Of a DNA stretch of 64,000 nucleotides, positions 34,738 through 45,452 are shown in pieces. Position 1 is the stretch's first letter. Every line of letters begins with the position of its first letter. Below the pieces are notes generated by a model that did not search any database, had not been told where the DNA came from, and worked only from the letters and a program-made list of their open reading frames with translations. This stretch comes from Undaria pinnatifida (Eukaryota; Sar; Phaeophyceae; Laminariales; Alariaceae): the NCBI GenBank assembly GCA_012845835.1, contig JABAKD010000010.1, positions 9,800,311 through 9,864,310 on the forward strand. The letters run 5' to 3'. A program made the translations under genes and the position numbers.

Positions 34738-34864
34738 GTAAGTATTTGTATTACTAGACACACAGACGATTGATGTCTTACCAATCTAACACTCGGTCAT
34801 GCATGATAAGTAATGTAATACAAAATGATATTATAATAGGTCCTGACTCATGAAGATTACTAAA

Positions 34865-34950
34865 AACGGGCGATCGATGTAGTAAGTAGCTTGCAAAGAT
34901 GAGTATCGACCCTAATTTTGTCGAACTCACAGCTGACGTCGTTTGAACAA
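34865..34950 (-). repeat. Dispersed CAGCTGTGAGTTCGA repeat, copy 3 (inverted)
   Basis: Reverse complement matches the copies at 16466 and 20803: CTTGCAAAGATGAGTATCGA then GTCGAACTCACAGCTGACG. It ends just left of hairpin family B copy 1. Confidence 0.75.
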
Positions 34951-34972
34951 TTTTACAAAATTCAAGAGCTCC

Positions 34973-35004
34973 GCATGGGCGCCGGCATTCGCCGGCGCCC
35001 ATGC
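34973..35004. repeat. Hairpin family B, copy 1
   Basis: Perfect 14-bp stem (GCATGGGCGCCGGC with its complement) closing a 4-nt loop ATTC. It is preceded by GAGCTCC and followed by TTTGGGTAGGGCAGGGCAGC, both shared with the copy at 38659. Confidence 0.95.
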
Positions 35005-36177
35005 TTTGGGTAGGGCAGGGCAGCACTTCGACAACTTAAGGTGTAGCTGTCCGATTTGGCATGCATTGAACTATAAAGTAATGCCAAGAATTTAATACGA
35101 ACATGGGATTATGAAAGTCATGCTTTGACAAAAGAAAAAACGTAATATTATAAAATAAAGAAGGCAAGGATAGGCGAAACAAACTATGTTAAATGCGCCG
35201 TCAAGTAAAAGGTGGCGTCTATCAAACAAAAATACCGAAAATAGTATTATTGAGAACCTGCGTCGCCTCTAGGCGAAACAAAAGAGGCCTTGGCATTGAT
35301 GAAGAGACTGCACGGCGATTGCTGGACCCTATGCGCGATGAAAATTGAAGGCAAGAACCGGGGGGAAGAAGGGACGACATCTGTGACCACGGCTTGTCCA
35401 GAAGCTGGAACGCAAAAGTTTGAGAAAAAAATATATAGATTAAATATTTAGACTATATAGAGAGACCACTATATACGACTATTAATACTACTGCTACTAC
35501 TCTGTTGCTCTTACTACGTACTATGTTGGGATAATGTATGTATTGCACGTAGCGCTACTACGTACAACACTATGGAGCGAGACGGCATCATCTCTGTGTA
35601 CTGTCGGATGACAGCATCAATCATGCAACACTAGCCTTCTTTTGTCTGTCGGAGCGCGCACTTGTCCCCGTGGCAATGGAGGTTCGAAGCCGACAGGATG
35701 CAAAGTCGGTTTGCATCACACGTCGACATGGGGACATGTCAGCCGGCGAGGTTTTGGAAGAAGATTGCTTTGTTTGTTACGTGAAGGCTGTCGCATTGAT
35801 TGGTCTGCGTGGTCGCGGGCGAGGAGGAAAACGTAGAAGAGGAGGGCGATCTCTCGTTGAGGCGGCGTTGTCTAAGATTGGTGCGGGGGTGGCTTTGCTC
35901 GTACGGGAGGTTGGCGTAGCGCTTCTTATCTGTTTTTCTCGGGAAGGCGGGATATGTGTGTCTGCTGTCTTTTCTTCGTGGGTGCTTTCACGTTGTCGAA
36001 ATCGGACGCGTCCCCTCAATACATAAAATCCGGAGTGTCTCTACCATGACGACTGCTGATAGTGCCGTGCGTATTTCCTAGAGACTGACATATTTTTTAC
36101 TGGTATTAATAATAATACACCTTTGCAACATTTATTTTTCTTCATCCCATTTATTATCCCCGCACCACTCTCGCGCT

Positions 36178-36395
36178 CCCTCCCAGTAGTAACTCAGATC
36201 CGGGGTCACATAGCGGGCCCTCCTCCTCCCTCCCCACTTCGGCACGTGCTTTCATTTTTACCGCGAGGAGAATCGAGCATTTTCTTCCCTCGTCGACTCG
36301 CGTCGAATTGTACCTACCCACGCTGCTAGGCGCTCTCAGCAGTTGATCCCTTTTTTCTTGCATTTTTGCAAATAAAGTCAAATCTCATCGTGGTG
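36178..36395 (+). repeat. CCAGTAGTA repeat, copy 1
   Basis: About 215 bp, recurring at 39197-39412 in the same orientation. Shared blocks: GATCCGGGGTCA-ATAGCGGGC, CACGCTGCTAGGCG, TCAGCAGTT and a terminal TTTGCAAATAAA. The pair is 3 kb apart, so LTRs of one element are a possibility, though other repeats and no coding remnants lie between. Confidence 0.8.
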
Positions 36396-36927
36396 GGTGT
36401 CGAACTCAAGGTCAACCAAACGTATGGTTGACGCGATATGTATATAATAAAGCGCCAAATACCTAAATATCAGCGTACGCGGAGTTTGAGATATCATGAA
36501 TAACGAACGACCGCGACGGCAGAGCACGGCAAAGCATAGCGCTTCGCTCTGCTGAGCTAGCGCTGCGCTGCAGTGCGCTGCTGAGCTGAGCCGCAGGGCA
36601 TCGCAGGGCACTGCACGGCGCTTCGTTGCTGTAAGCTATAGCGCTGCGATGGGGTGCTGGGCGGTGTCGAGCTGATGAGCCAAGCCCAAATCTCAGCCGA
36701 TGAAGCTTCGTCAAGTACAAAACAAATGGTGCGAATCAAAGAAAAGCTAAAGCTGGACCGTTCCGCAACTAATGCGCAGGCGGCAAATTAGCGGCAAATG
36801 GTAGGAAGTTCAACTTACTAGACAAAAAGGAAGAAAAAATCGCGAAAAAGTTCAAAATCGTGTTGGCAGAAAAAACAAATTTGCAGGAAGCAGCTGAAAG
36901 GTCAAGAAACAGGCAATATTTCAGTTG

Positions 36928-37245
36928 TTGTTGTTGTTGTCGTTTTCACATTAACTCGCATAATCAAGTCCGTGGTCACAGGACAGGCTCCAGTCACTCT
37001 GGAGCTGAGGAATACCCTAGGTGAAAAACTCAAACCAAAGGTGGTACACGCATAAATCACAGCTGACGCAATTCATGCCTACACCAGAAACATATAAAAG
37101 TAAAATCGGGAGTCAGTCTACGATGTGCCAGGTCCATACCGGTGCATACGTCTCATTACTCGCGCCTGGAAAAACCGACTATACCGCTTGCCACCCAAGA
37201 AAGAGTACCACGTACATATTACACGTGGTATCTATCACTACGCAT
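36928..37245. repeat. (GTT)n-linked repeat, copy 1
   Basis: Begins with a short (GTT)n and runs through CACATTAACTCGCA, AATCAAGTCCGTGGTCACAGG, CACAGCTGACGCAATTCATG and ATCACTACGCAT. The second copy is at 49077-49505. Confidence 0.85.
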
Positions 37246-38276
37246 ACGCACAACAGACGCAAGTCAATTGGAAAAAAGAAACAAGCAAAGAAGAGAAAGG
37301 AAAGGAAATAGGTGCATGGGGCCAAGAAAAAGAAAAGGTGAATAAATTTGGGGGGGTCTACTGGCGAGTCTGCTACCAGAACGGGATGCCACGTGGTTTT
37401 TCGACGATCTACAGCAGTACTACGAACGACTTCCGATACAACCACCGAAGCGCGGACTACCGGCCAATTACGCGATCGACAGCTGGCCGTGGTTGTCACG
37501 TGTCTCTGTGTTGGGGGCCCCTGTGCGCTGCCTCTTGTTGGCTCTTGTTTGGGTAAAACATACCTGCTTGGTTTTGTCTCGAGATTCTGTTATATATTGG
37601 ACAGAGTGATGCGTGTACGACTAAACTTGCCAACTGCACTCGTACTGCACTTTGAGCTATCTGCTGTGGTTCTGGTTGCCACTAGTTGCTGCAGTACGTG
37701 CTAGAAGTTTCGCTCTTCGGCTACTGCTGCTGCACCTGATGTTGTGTGTCTGCCAATGTCGTCAGTTGGCGTTCATGCTCGTCGTACATACTGCTGTTCT
37801 CACCCAGTACGTACGGGTTTCCTCGTACCTCGACGGCACGACGACGAGCTCAAAACAGAAGGGAGGTGACATGAAATGGCGGGGACAATGGCCACATAGA
37901 AGCGAGCACAGCGGGATAGTTCGCTGCGAATCAACCGCACTCGTTCATGCCTACAGCAGAGGCTGCCTGGAGTGACAGCGGCCATGCTAAAGCCAGGGCC
38001 AAAGGCCGAAGAGACGGCTCTACCTGCTTGTTTTTGTCTCGATATTCTGTAACGTGAAAATATCATGATTTGGGAGTTACTTTGTCACGAAACGTCTTGC
38101 CGTCGGTAATTTGTGTCGCGAAGTTGTTGGATATCGTCGGTAACTTGTGTTACGTTTTAGGTGAACCCACACCAAAAAAATGAATTTCCAGCTGGCAAAA
38201 CGAGCAGAAACAAAAGCAATATAAAGGACGGGCAAGAAACCAAACGAACTAGTAAAAAAGTACAGCAAAGAAACTA

Positions 38277-38640
38277 ACGCTCGAGAGTATGCCACCGCAA
38301 AATTCAAAACACTGTCAAGTACCGTTTGGAAATGATGCCAATTTTTGTAAATCATCCAGGCGTTGCACACATAGTCTAAAGATACATCCGAAATCTCCGA
38401 AATTCCTCCTCGACATGCGGTATTTTTGCAACTTCTCGCTTGTCTCGCTCGGCATCCGTCCGCGTTCACGTCGATGTGCGGAACGAACACGGCAGGGCGA
38501 GGGGCGTTGGAGCCGCCCCCAGAAGGCGGCGCTCGAACGAAGCTATATTCGACCGAGAATTCCAGTTCCGCGAATCGCATACTTCGGCCGAGACAAAAAA
38601 ACTCCAGACCAAATACATGACACCAGAGAAGGATTTTATA
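38277..38640 (+). repeat. CTCGAGAGTATGCC repeat, copy 1
   Basis: About 360 bp, recurring at 39738-40020 (partial) and 40070-40440. Shared blocks: CCACCGCAAAATTCAAAAC, TACCGTTTGGAAATGATGCC, CATCCGTCCGCGTTCACGTC and CGAGAATTCCAGTTCCGCG. It abuts hairpin family B copy 2. Confidence 0.9.
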
Positions 38641-38658
38641 TATATTTATGAGGGCTCC

Positions 38659-38690
38659 GCATGGGTGCCGGCATACGCCGGCACCCATGC
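38659..38690. repeat. Hairpin family B, copy 2
   Basis: Perfect 14-bp stem (GCATGGGTGCCGGC with its complement), loop ATAC. Compared with copy 1, one base pair has changed from C:G to T:A on both arms, so pairing is kept. Confidence 0.95.
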
Positions 38691-39196
38691 TTCGGGTAGG
38701 GCAGGGCAGCACTTCGAATTGTTCGATTCAATACTTGGTAGAGTAAAAGAAGTCACCACACACAATCATAGTCTCCGCGTACAGTTTGTAACGAAATGCC
38801 ATGAGTTCGATATAGACCAACAATCATAACAATACACTTAATAGCTACATTTTTTAAGTGAATCCGATTCCGAGCTTCATTCATCATATTTCGATCGGAT
38901 AAATCCAAGCACACGCCGACTGACCCTTTAGTCTGGCGACGAAAAGTGTCGAGTGTGTTTCTTATGATAGCTTTACTCAATCAAGCATCCGGGGCCAGTA
39001 AGGTGACTGACCATGACCGCTGCGTGTGAATAGAGAAGTTGTACATGGACCAATTGCACAATACAACAGCAGCCAGTCCAGATCGGGTCGATCGGTGGAA
39101 CTTGCTTGGGCATCGTATTATTCCAGCAGCAGTAAGACACTTCACTTCTTTTCTTTTCCCATCCCACTTCGTGTGATTCTCGCATTACTTTCGCCC

Positions 39197-39412
39197 TCCC
39201 AGTAGTATAACTTTGATCCGGGGTCATATAGCGGGCTCCCCTCCCCATCCCCACTACGGTACCTGCCCTAACTCTTATCGCGAGAAGAATTCAGCATTTA
39301 CTTTCCTCGTCGATTCGCGTCGATTTTTACCCACCCACGCTGCTAGGCGATTTCAGCAGTTAGTTGATCCTTCTTTTCCCATTTATTTCTGCAAATAAAT
39401 AAAGCCAACATA
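39197..39412 (+). repeat. CCAGTAGTA repeat, copy 2
   Basis: Partner of 36178-36395. Ends in GCAAATAAATAAAG. Confidence 0.8.
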
Positions 39413-39514
39413 GCTCACAACAGTGGTTACTTAACTCAAGGACCAACGCTAGTATTAATAGTGGTAGTATTCGAGTGTAACCCTACTAGACCACCGGGGC
39501 GACCGGCTCCATAC

Positions 39515-39600
39515 CACTCACTGCCCCGATGGCGTATCAGGTTATATCCTCGAGCCTGGTATATGTCAGTTTCATGAGTTCGAATCCCCCGAGTGCGTAC
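39515..39600 (+). repeat. tRNA-like sequence, possible SINE
   Basis: An A-box-like TGGCGTATCAGG is followed about 50 bp later by a B-box-like GAGTTCGAATCC, as in a RNA polymerase III promoter. Arms do not pair well enough for a functional tRNA. Confidence 0.35.
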
Positions 39601-39737
39601 TCGTATAAATTTTCGTTTGTTATGCACTAATTGACTTGCGGATAGCGCGAGAGCGTGAGTTAGCAACGCTTGATGAAGACTCGACGATCAGTTTAACTGG
39701 TATTATAACACGCGCTCAAGCCCTGCAGACGTCAAGC

Positions 39738-40440
39738 AAAACAAACGCTCAAGAGAATACCACCGCAAAATTCAAAACTTTAGCAACTACCTACCGTTTG
39801 GAAATGATGCCAATTTTGGAAATTATCCAGACGCTGAAGACGTTAAGATACAACCGAAGTCGCAAGATTACCTCCTCGAAATACCATATTTTTGCAACAT
39901 CTCCCTTGTCTCGCTTAGCATCCATCCGCGTTCACGTCGAGGTGCCCAACGGATAAGGAAGGGCGAGGGGCGTTGGAGCCGCCCCCCGAAGACTTTTGCC
40001 CGTTGGAACCGCCCCCCGAAGACTTTTACGTGTTTCATTCGTTCAAGCCCTGCAGACGTCAAGCGAAACAAACGCTCGAGAGTATGCCACCGCAAAATTC
40101 AAAACATTGCAATAGCAACTAACTACCGTTTGGAAATGATGCCAATTTTATAAATCACCCAGGCGCTGCAGACATTGAGATACAACCAAAATCTCTGGAA
40201 TTCCTCCTCGACATGCGGAATTTTTGCAACTTCTCGCTTGTCTCGCTTGGCATCCGTCCGCGTTCACGTCGATGTGCGGAACGGACACGGCAGGGCGAGG
40301 GGCGTTGGAGCCGCCCTCAAAGCCGGCGCTCGAACGAAGCTATTTGACCGAGAATTCCAGTTCCGCGAATCGCATACATAGGCCGAGACGAAAAAAAAAC
40401 TCCTGACCAAATCCCTGAAACAAAGAATGATTTAATATAT
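39738..40440 (+). repeat. CTCGAGAGTATGCC repeat, copies 2 and 3
   Basis: A shorter, more diverged copy at 39738-40020 is followed by a near full-length copy at 40070-40440. The junction near 40020-40070 repeats CAAGCCCTGCAGACGTCAAG, which is also seen at 39718-39737, so the pair looks like a tandem duplication with a unit of about 330 bp. Confidence 0.85.
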
Positions 40441-40756
40441 ATACTAATGGTACACTACCGAAGTTTGCTAGTTGCCGGCCAGTATGGCGAAAAAAACAAA
40501 TTGGTGCTGTATCCTCTGTATGCAATACTATAAAAACAATAGACTACAACAACAGGGCAGCAGAACGGCAGTGCAGCAGTACGTACGGCGGCGATTAGTG
40601 AAGGACAGAGGTGTGCAGCAGTGGGGACGGTGGTACTCTCAAGCACCAGTGGGAGGCCGATATCTTACGTATAAATTAACAAAAACAAAAGTTCATCATC
40701 GCCCACAGGACGAACAAAGACTCCAACGTACGAAAAAAGACTCCAACGTACGGAAC

Positions 40757-41072
40757 GGCCCACCCACTCACCACGGACGACCCAGTGCACCCTCCACCCA
40801 CCCACCGACCAAACCTTTACTACATACAGCAGTACAGCAGTGCAGCAGTAGTAGTAAGTACAGCAGTGCACCTGCACCCAAAAAAACAATAAATTGGTGC
40901 TGTATCATCCTCAGAGCTCTCTATCTATGTAGACTAGTCTAAGTACTAAGAAAACAAAATAATAACAGGCCACCCACCCACCACGGACGACGCAGTCAGC
41001 GCATCCTCCACCCACCCACCGACCAAACCTTTACCACATAGAGCAGAACAGCAGTGCAGCAGTACGTACAGC
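40757..41072. repeat. Direct duplication
   Basis: Copies at 40757-40866 and 40968-41072 share CCACGGACGAC, TCCACCCACCCACCGACCAA and CCTTTAC, ending in GCAGTGCAGCAGTA. The AATTGGTGCTGTATC block at 40498 also recurs at 40891. Confidence 0.85.
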
Positions 41073-41213
41073 AGCACACCTGGTACGCGGGGACCAGTTA
41101 GTAGGTTGGTTCTTGAGGACCTTGTATGAAACAGGAAACAAAAAGTGCCTACAGCAGTACACCTGGTAGTATATATATGTATTGGTAGCACTGTAAATCT
41201 GTACGACGTACAA

Positions 41214-41520
41214 GGGCTCCGGTTCGTGGGCGGCTGACGCCGCCCGCTACGCTCGCGCAAGAAAAAATACAACAAAATGTGAAAGGGGCAGAAAAAATAG
41301 GCTCATGATGCGGTGCAACTAGCGATTTTATAATGCCGAGAGCTAATTGTGCAGGGCCGATTGCCGTGTGATGTGCTGTGTGCTTGCTGGCGATGTCACT
41401 TTCTGATTAGCAGTATCGATGGAAATTCCGGGGGGGGGGGGAATGAGGACGAGGGAGGATAATCAATGAAGAACACAAAAAGACGAGTGTACAGCAGCAC
41501 ACATGTACATTATACACCGG
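41214..41520. repeat. Hairpin family A, copies 2 and 3
   Basis: Hairpin at 41226-41247 (9-bp stem with one G-T pair, TGAC loop) followed by about 280 bp matching 33479-33760. A third, shorter hairpin (8-bp stem, loop TAT) is at 41747-41765. Confidence 0.8.
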
Positions 41521-44500
41521 TGCATAATATGGTGCTTAGAGGGCTGAGTGCGCTGTGTTGCTTAGTTCTTGTGAAATATGTTTCGCGGCAACATGCTGCT
41601 ACAGCTGCAGCTCTAAGAGCTGCGAGTGGGTGTGTTTTATTTTGATTTGAGCACAAGAAACAGGTGGAAAATAAATGTGTACTACTATCTGTAGTGTACA
41701 AACAATGTGTCATACGATATGATACGGGCAAAATACGCTTCGCTCCGCGGGCGGTATCCGCCCGCTACGTTAGCTCAAATAGAGCACGGGCATAGGTCCA
41801 TGGTTTGGTGCAACTTACGACTTGCTCACGACTTGCAACTGCCAAGAGCTCCACGGTCCAAGAAAATAACCCGGACGTTGCATTCATGCGTGAATCACAT
41901 CCATCCTCCGTACTAACAAGAAAGGACGCGGAGAGAATAGTAGTAGTATTGTATCTTAATGAGTTCGAAATAAAGGCAACTCCTTCGCCCATCACCAGCT
42001 ATCATTCACGCATAGCTGCTGCTTGTGATTGTATACATTTTTAAGCCGGGCAGATTTCGACGTATTCGTTCGATTTGAAAACAAAACGAGCTTAGTGAAG
42101 AAGATGCTCGACGATATGATGGTAACTTTGTCTGCTTTTTTGCATTGTCGCGCTATGATGGCACGTGCTACACGATTTGCTCGGTTGTGCCGTGTTGATT
42201 GCTCTTTGCTGTGCCGTGGTGCTTGCAGAAGATGGTCGACGACGAAACATGCTAGCTCAGGAGCTGGGTGTGCTCGTTGTGTGATTCGAGCAGAAGAAGC
42301 ACACAGATGAGTAGATAAACGTGTACTACACCTGTAACCTAAGCCTACTTCCGTACTGGTACGTCTAAAAAAAAGGGACACATAAAAAAAGTTGGGGAAA
42401 AAAGGCTGTAAATGCTCGACGACACAAACACCATGATGATGCTAGCTCTTGCCAACTCTGATCACTCGTATTTAACTAATCGCAATGGTATGGCAATCTC
42501 TATCTTGAAGCAGTGCTGGGGGTTTGGCCTTGAAGCTAGTGTAGGGGCGGTCGCGAGGAACACGAAGGAGGCGAAGAAAGAAACGCAAAGAAAGCCGGCG
42601 GGAAGGTTCTCCGCGAGGAGGGCTTGGGCAGGCGTGTTTCGGGTGGGAGCGCCGAGAGCGAAGCAGGTCCTTTTGATCAGGTGATTCCAAGACGAACTAC
42701 TTGCCGACACATTTGGAAGTACGTGTACAAGGTTCCCCTTCGGAGGAAGGGTGGCGCAAGGCTGGTGCTTTTGCATTTTGCACCCCCATGCGTTCGCCCG
42801 CATCCTTACGGTTGTTAATGAAGCTACACCGTAATGTAATTGATTCGGGTGTATCGGAGACGAAGGTAGGGACGACCCAGTAAATACGATGTTGATGTCG
42901 TTGTAGCCCACCTGGTACTTCTGCTGTGCATATTAACGTTTACCGCAGCTGAGACTTTCATATACCCGGCGTACAAGCACTCGGGTGCAACTTCAAACTG
43001 CTGTTTGTCGTTGTGCTCAGCACATTTGATCCGCGTATAACAGTCCACTGTTTATGTTTAGACCACTGCTGCGTAATCAGTAAAAAAAAACTATGCCCCC
43101 AGGCACATCAGGTACATGAAATTTGAGCAAACAAAAAACTCGCAGCAGTTTACAGAAGCAGTATTATTCTGCGCGATTCTGGTGTAAAAGCTTGTGTAGT
43201 ATCAGAGTTTTCGCGCGTATGGGAAGTTGTCCGTTATTAGTTAGCGCAAAACCTAAGCTTCTCCGTCTGGCTTTAGCTACATTATTCAAAATTGAAATGG
43301 GTCCAGATCTTCTCGGAAAACACAGCACTGTGCACCAATGGGTGGCGGTGGCCAGCCAGCCATGTTTAACAACTTGCCGGTGCATTTTGAGGTGCGATTT
43401 GCTGTTGTTGTCGCCAGCTGGTTGCGGCTGCTGTATGGGGTGAGTGAGTGGGGAGGACCACACCTCGTGCTGCAGCGACAACTCCAGAGGCGCCGAACCC
43501 CGACCGCCGCACAATAGCGCAGCAGAGTACAGCAAGCCCTCTCGCGGCCTGCGTGTTGTATTGGACAAAACGCAAGCAGCAGCAGCTGCAACAGCAGCGG
43601 CAGGCTGTGCATGCAGAATACCCGTGCTCTCGTATATTGTATGATATGGCACACTTTGTAATTTCATGCGGCCGTACCACACAGCGCTGCGAAGCACTAC
43701 CCCATTTTTGTTGCAACTCGCAACTAACCGAAGAAATAAACAACAACAGAAGCACGCCGCCACCGTGCCGCTATGCTGCTGCTGGTATGCTGTTGTTGTT
43801 GTTGTCTTCTCCTGTATGACAGGCACCTGGCATATGTGACGTACAATGGCGTTTTGATGAGCTGGACAAAACACAAACGCCCGCCAGCAGTTGAAACATT
43901 TGCAGTCCATAGCCCAAAACGACCGAAAGGCCCAGCACCAGGCAGCAGGTACAAATTTTGAAAGCCTGCTCGAGGACCAACGCCTGAATGGGTAGGGTGG
44001 ACCGTAACTGGACCAAGTCCGGCGGAAGGCTGTTTTCTCATGGCCGTGGGCTGTTTGTGGGTGAGCTTGTGCAAGCCCCGCACTACCCGGAATGACGCCG
44101 TTCGGGATGGCTATCTCCACCTCACCTGATCCCCACGGTTCAGGTCGGGTCGAGATAATCACTTGCTCTGTCGCTACCACGGGAACTGAACGACACGCCA
44201 GCTAGCGCTACGCAATTGAGTTCAATTGACACACTTGCACGCGGAAATGTGGTGAGCGTTTTATTTTTCCCCATTCGCCGCAGGATAAAAAAGAAAAAAG
44301 AAAAGAAGAGTTTGCACAACCAAGAAGGTGACAACAAAATAGTAACGACCAGCGGGAAGACATTCGTAAGTATGTCACCCGGACAGTCCCCTCTTAGACG
44401 CGTTCGCCTGATATGACAACGGCAGCAGTCAAAAGTACAGCCAGAATAGGGCATGCTCCCACACTCCTCTGTCAAGTTGAACACGTCGAAGTAACTACTA

Positions 44501-44542
44501 CAGTAATGCTGGAACAACCCAAAGCCAAGCATCGATCCTCAC

Positions 44543-45233
44543 CTCGAACGGCCAGGCCGCAAGCCTCCATGCTATCCGCATTGTCCACGAGAGCTACCGC
44601 TGGGTCATCAACAGCAGCCGGCGGCGGACGCAACGGCCGTGGCTGACAGTGTCGGGTGTTGCACATGAGGCACTTCTTCGCGGTTTCGACGTTCAGAAAC
44701 GAGCAAGACACACACGGCCAGCCGTCCCTGCCGGCCTCGCTTCTGCTGGCCTTGCGGGGAGAGGCAGAGTGTGCCAACGACGAATCGACGAGGCCCAGTC
44801 GCCGAGTGTTAAGCGCGGGACTCCTTGCGGCGGCTGCGGCGGAGGCGGCGGAGGCGGCGCGACTCGAGACCTTGGTAACAGTTGTGTCGCGATTTGAATT
44901 CCGTTGGAGACGTAAGTTCCCTTTAGATGAGGCTACTGGAGTGGATGAACGCCGTCTCGATGCACTGCTGGGCCGACTCCTTAGGCCTGCAGCATCTTCT
45001 TCTACTTCTGGTGGCCGTGGTGGTGGTGGTGGTGGCGGTTCTGCTGCTGCTGGCGCTGGTGCTGTTGCTGTTGGTGGTGGTACTTCTGTTGCAGTTGTTG
45101 GGCTGTTTGGAGATTCGCCAAGAGCCGCCATCAGCCTCGAAGCGCTGTAATAGCGCTCACGTTCCAGCTCTGCGCCTACGCGCTGAGCGACGGCTTTATC
45201 TTTGGAAAGCCGAGGCCGGTACGCCCGGCTCAT
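44543..45233 (-). CDS. RanBP2-type zinc-finger protein (first exon)
   Basis: Starts at an ATG with a charged N-terminus (MSRAYRPRLSKDKAVAQRVG). Pro/Ala/Ser-rich sequence fills residues 40-165. A single RanBP2-type zinc finger lies at about 171-195: GWPCVSCSFLNVETAKKC, then MCNTRH, with cysteines 174, 177, 188 and 191 and the family's W-x-C-x2-C-x3-N spacing. Such fingers bind ubiquitin or single-stranded RNA; which one cannot be told here. Codon 230 is followed by a strong donor (G/GTGAGG); without splicing the frame stops at 44472 for 253 residues. No downstream exon was identified. Divergent partner of the gene starting at 45453. Confidence 0.7.
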
Positions 45234-45452
45234 CCTGCAGCGTGGGTATACAAAGCAGAGATAGGCAGATAGCAGGGCAATGTAAACGCAAATTCACGCT
45301 GCAGAAAGGCAAGGCGGGGTGTTCCACGCATTTCTTTCGGGATGTTTAAATTTGAATAGCCCCTTCCCGCCATTTTCCAGCTGCAGAGCTTGCTGCAACA
45401 CCAACCCCAGTTACCCATCAGTGTCACCCGGACACTCGACACACGAAGTACC
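45234..45452. promoter_or_regulatory. Probable bidirectional promoter
   Basis: 219 bp between the ATGs of the zinc-finger gene (minus) and the unassigned gene (plus). The spacing leaves room only for short 5' UTRs and a shared core promoter. No TATA box is obvious. Confidence 0.5.

Larger units (their letters stand above)
32617..44542. other. Gene-poor repeat block of about 12 kb
   Basis: No frame here could be assigned to a protein family. The region is a mosaic of interspersed repeats listed separately: the CGGCGCTGCG family, hairpin families A and B, the CCAGTAGTA family, the CTCGAGAGTATGCC family and a (GTT)n-linked family. The 338-codon minus-strand frame at 43164-44180 is rejected as a gene. 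At least one candidate exon (34610-34737) stands out. Confidence 0.6.

Noticed and set aside
34973-35004. Rho-independent terminator-like hairpin
   Set aside because: Long GC-rich stem but no following T run, no adjacent gene, and the sequence is a dispersed repeat in a eukaryotic genome.
34973-38690. Firm assignment of the hairpin repeats to Helitrons
   Set aside because: The expected CTRR terminus was not found next to the hairpins and no Rep-helicase sequence is present; left as a hypothesis.
42412-42911. Overlapping frames of 90-150 codons
   Set aside because: Both strands are open with no recognisable protein or clear splice signals; kept only as part of the repeat block.
43164-44180. 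338-codon minus-strand frame
   Set aside because: No domain, mixed composition with CAG/CTG-derived runs, and alternative frames of similar length overlap it; likely chance.
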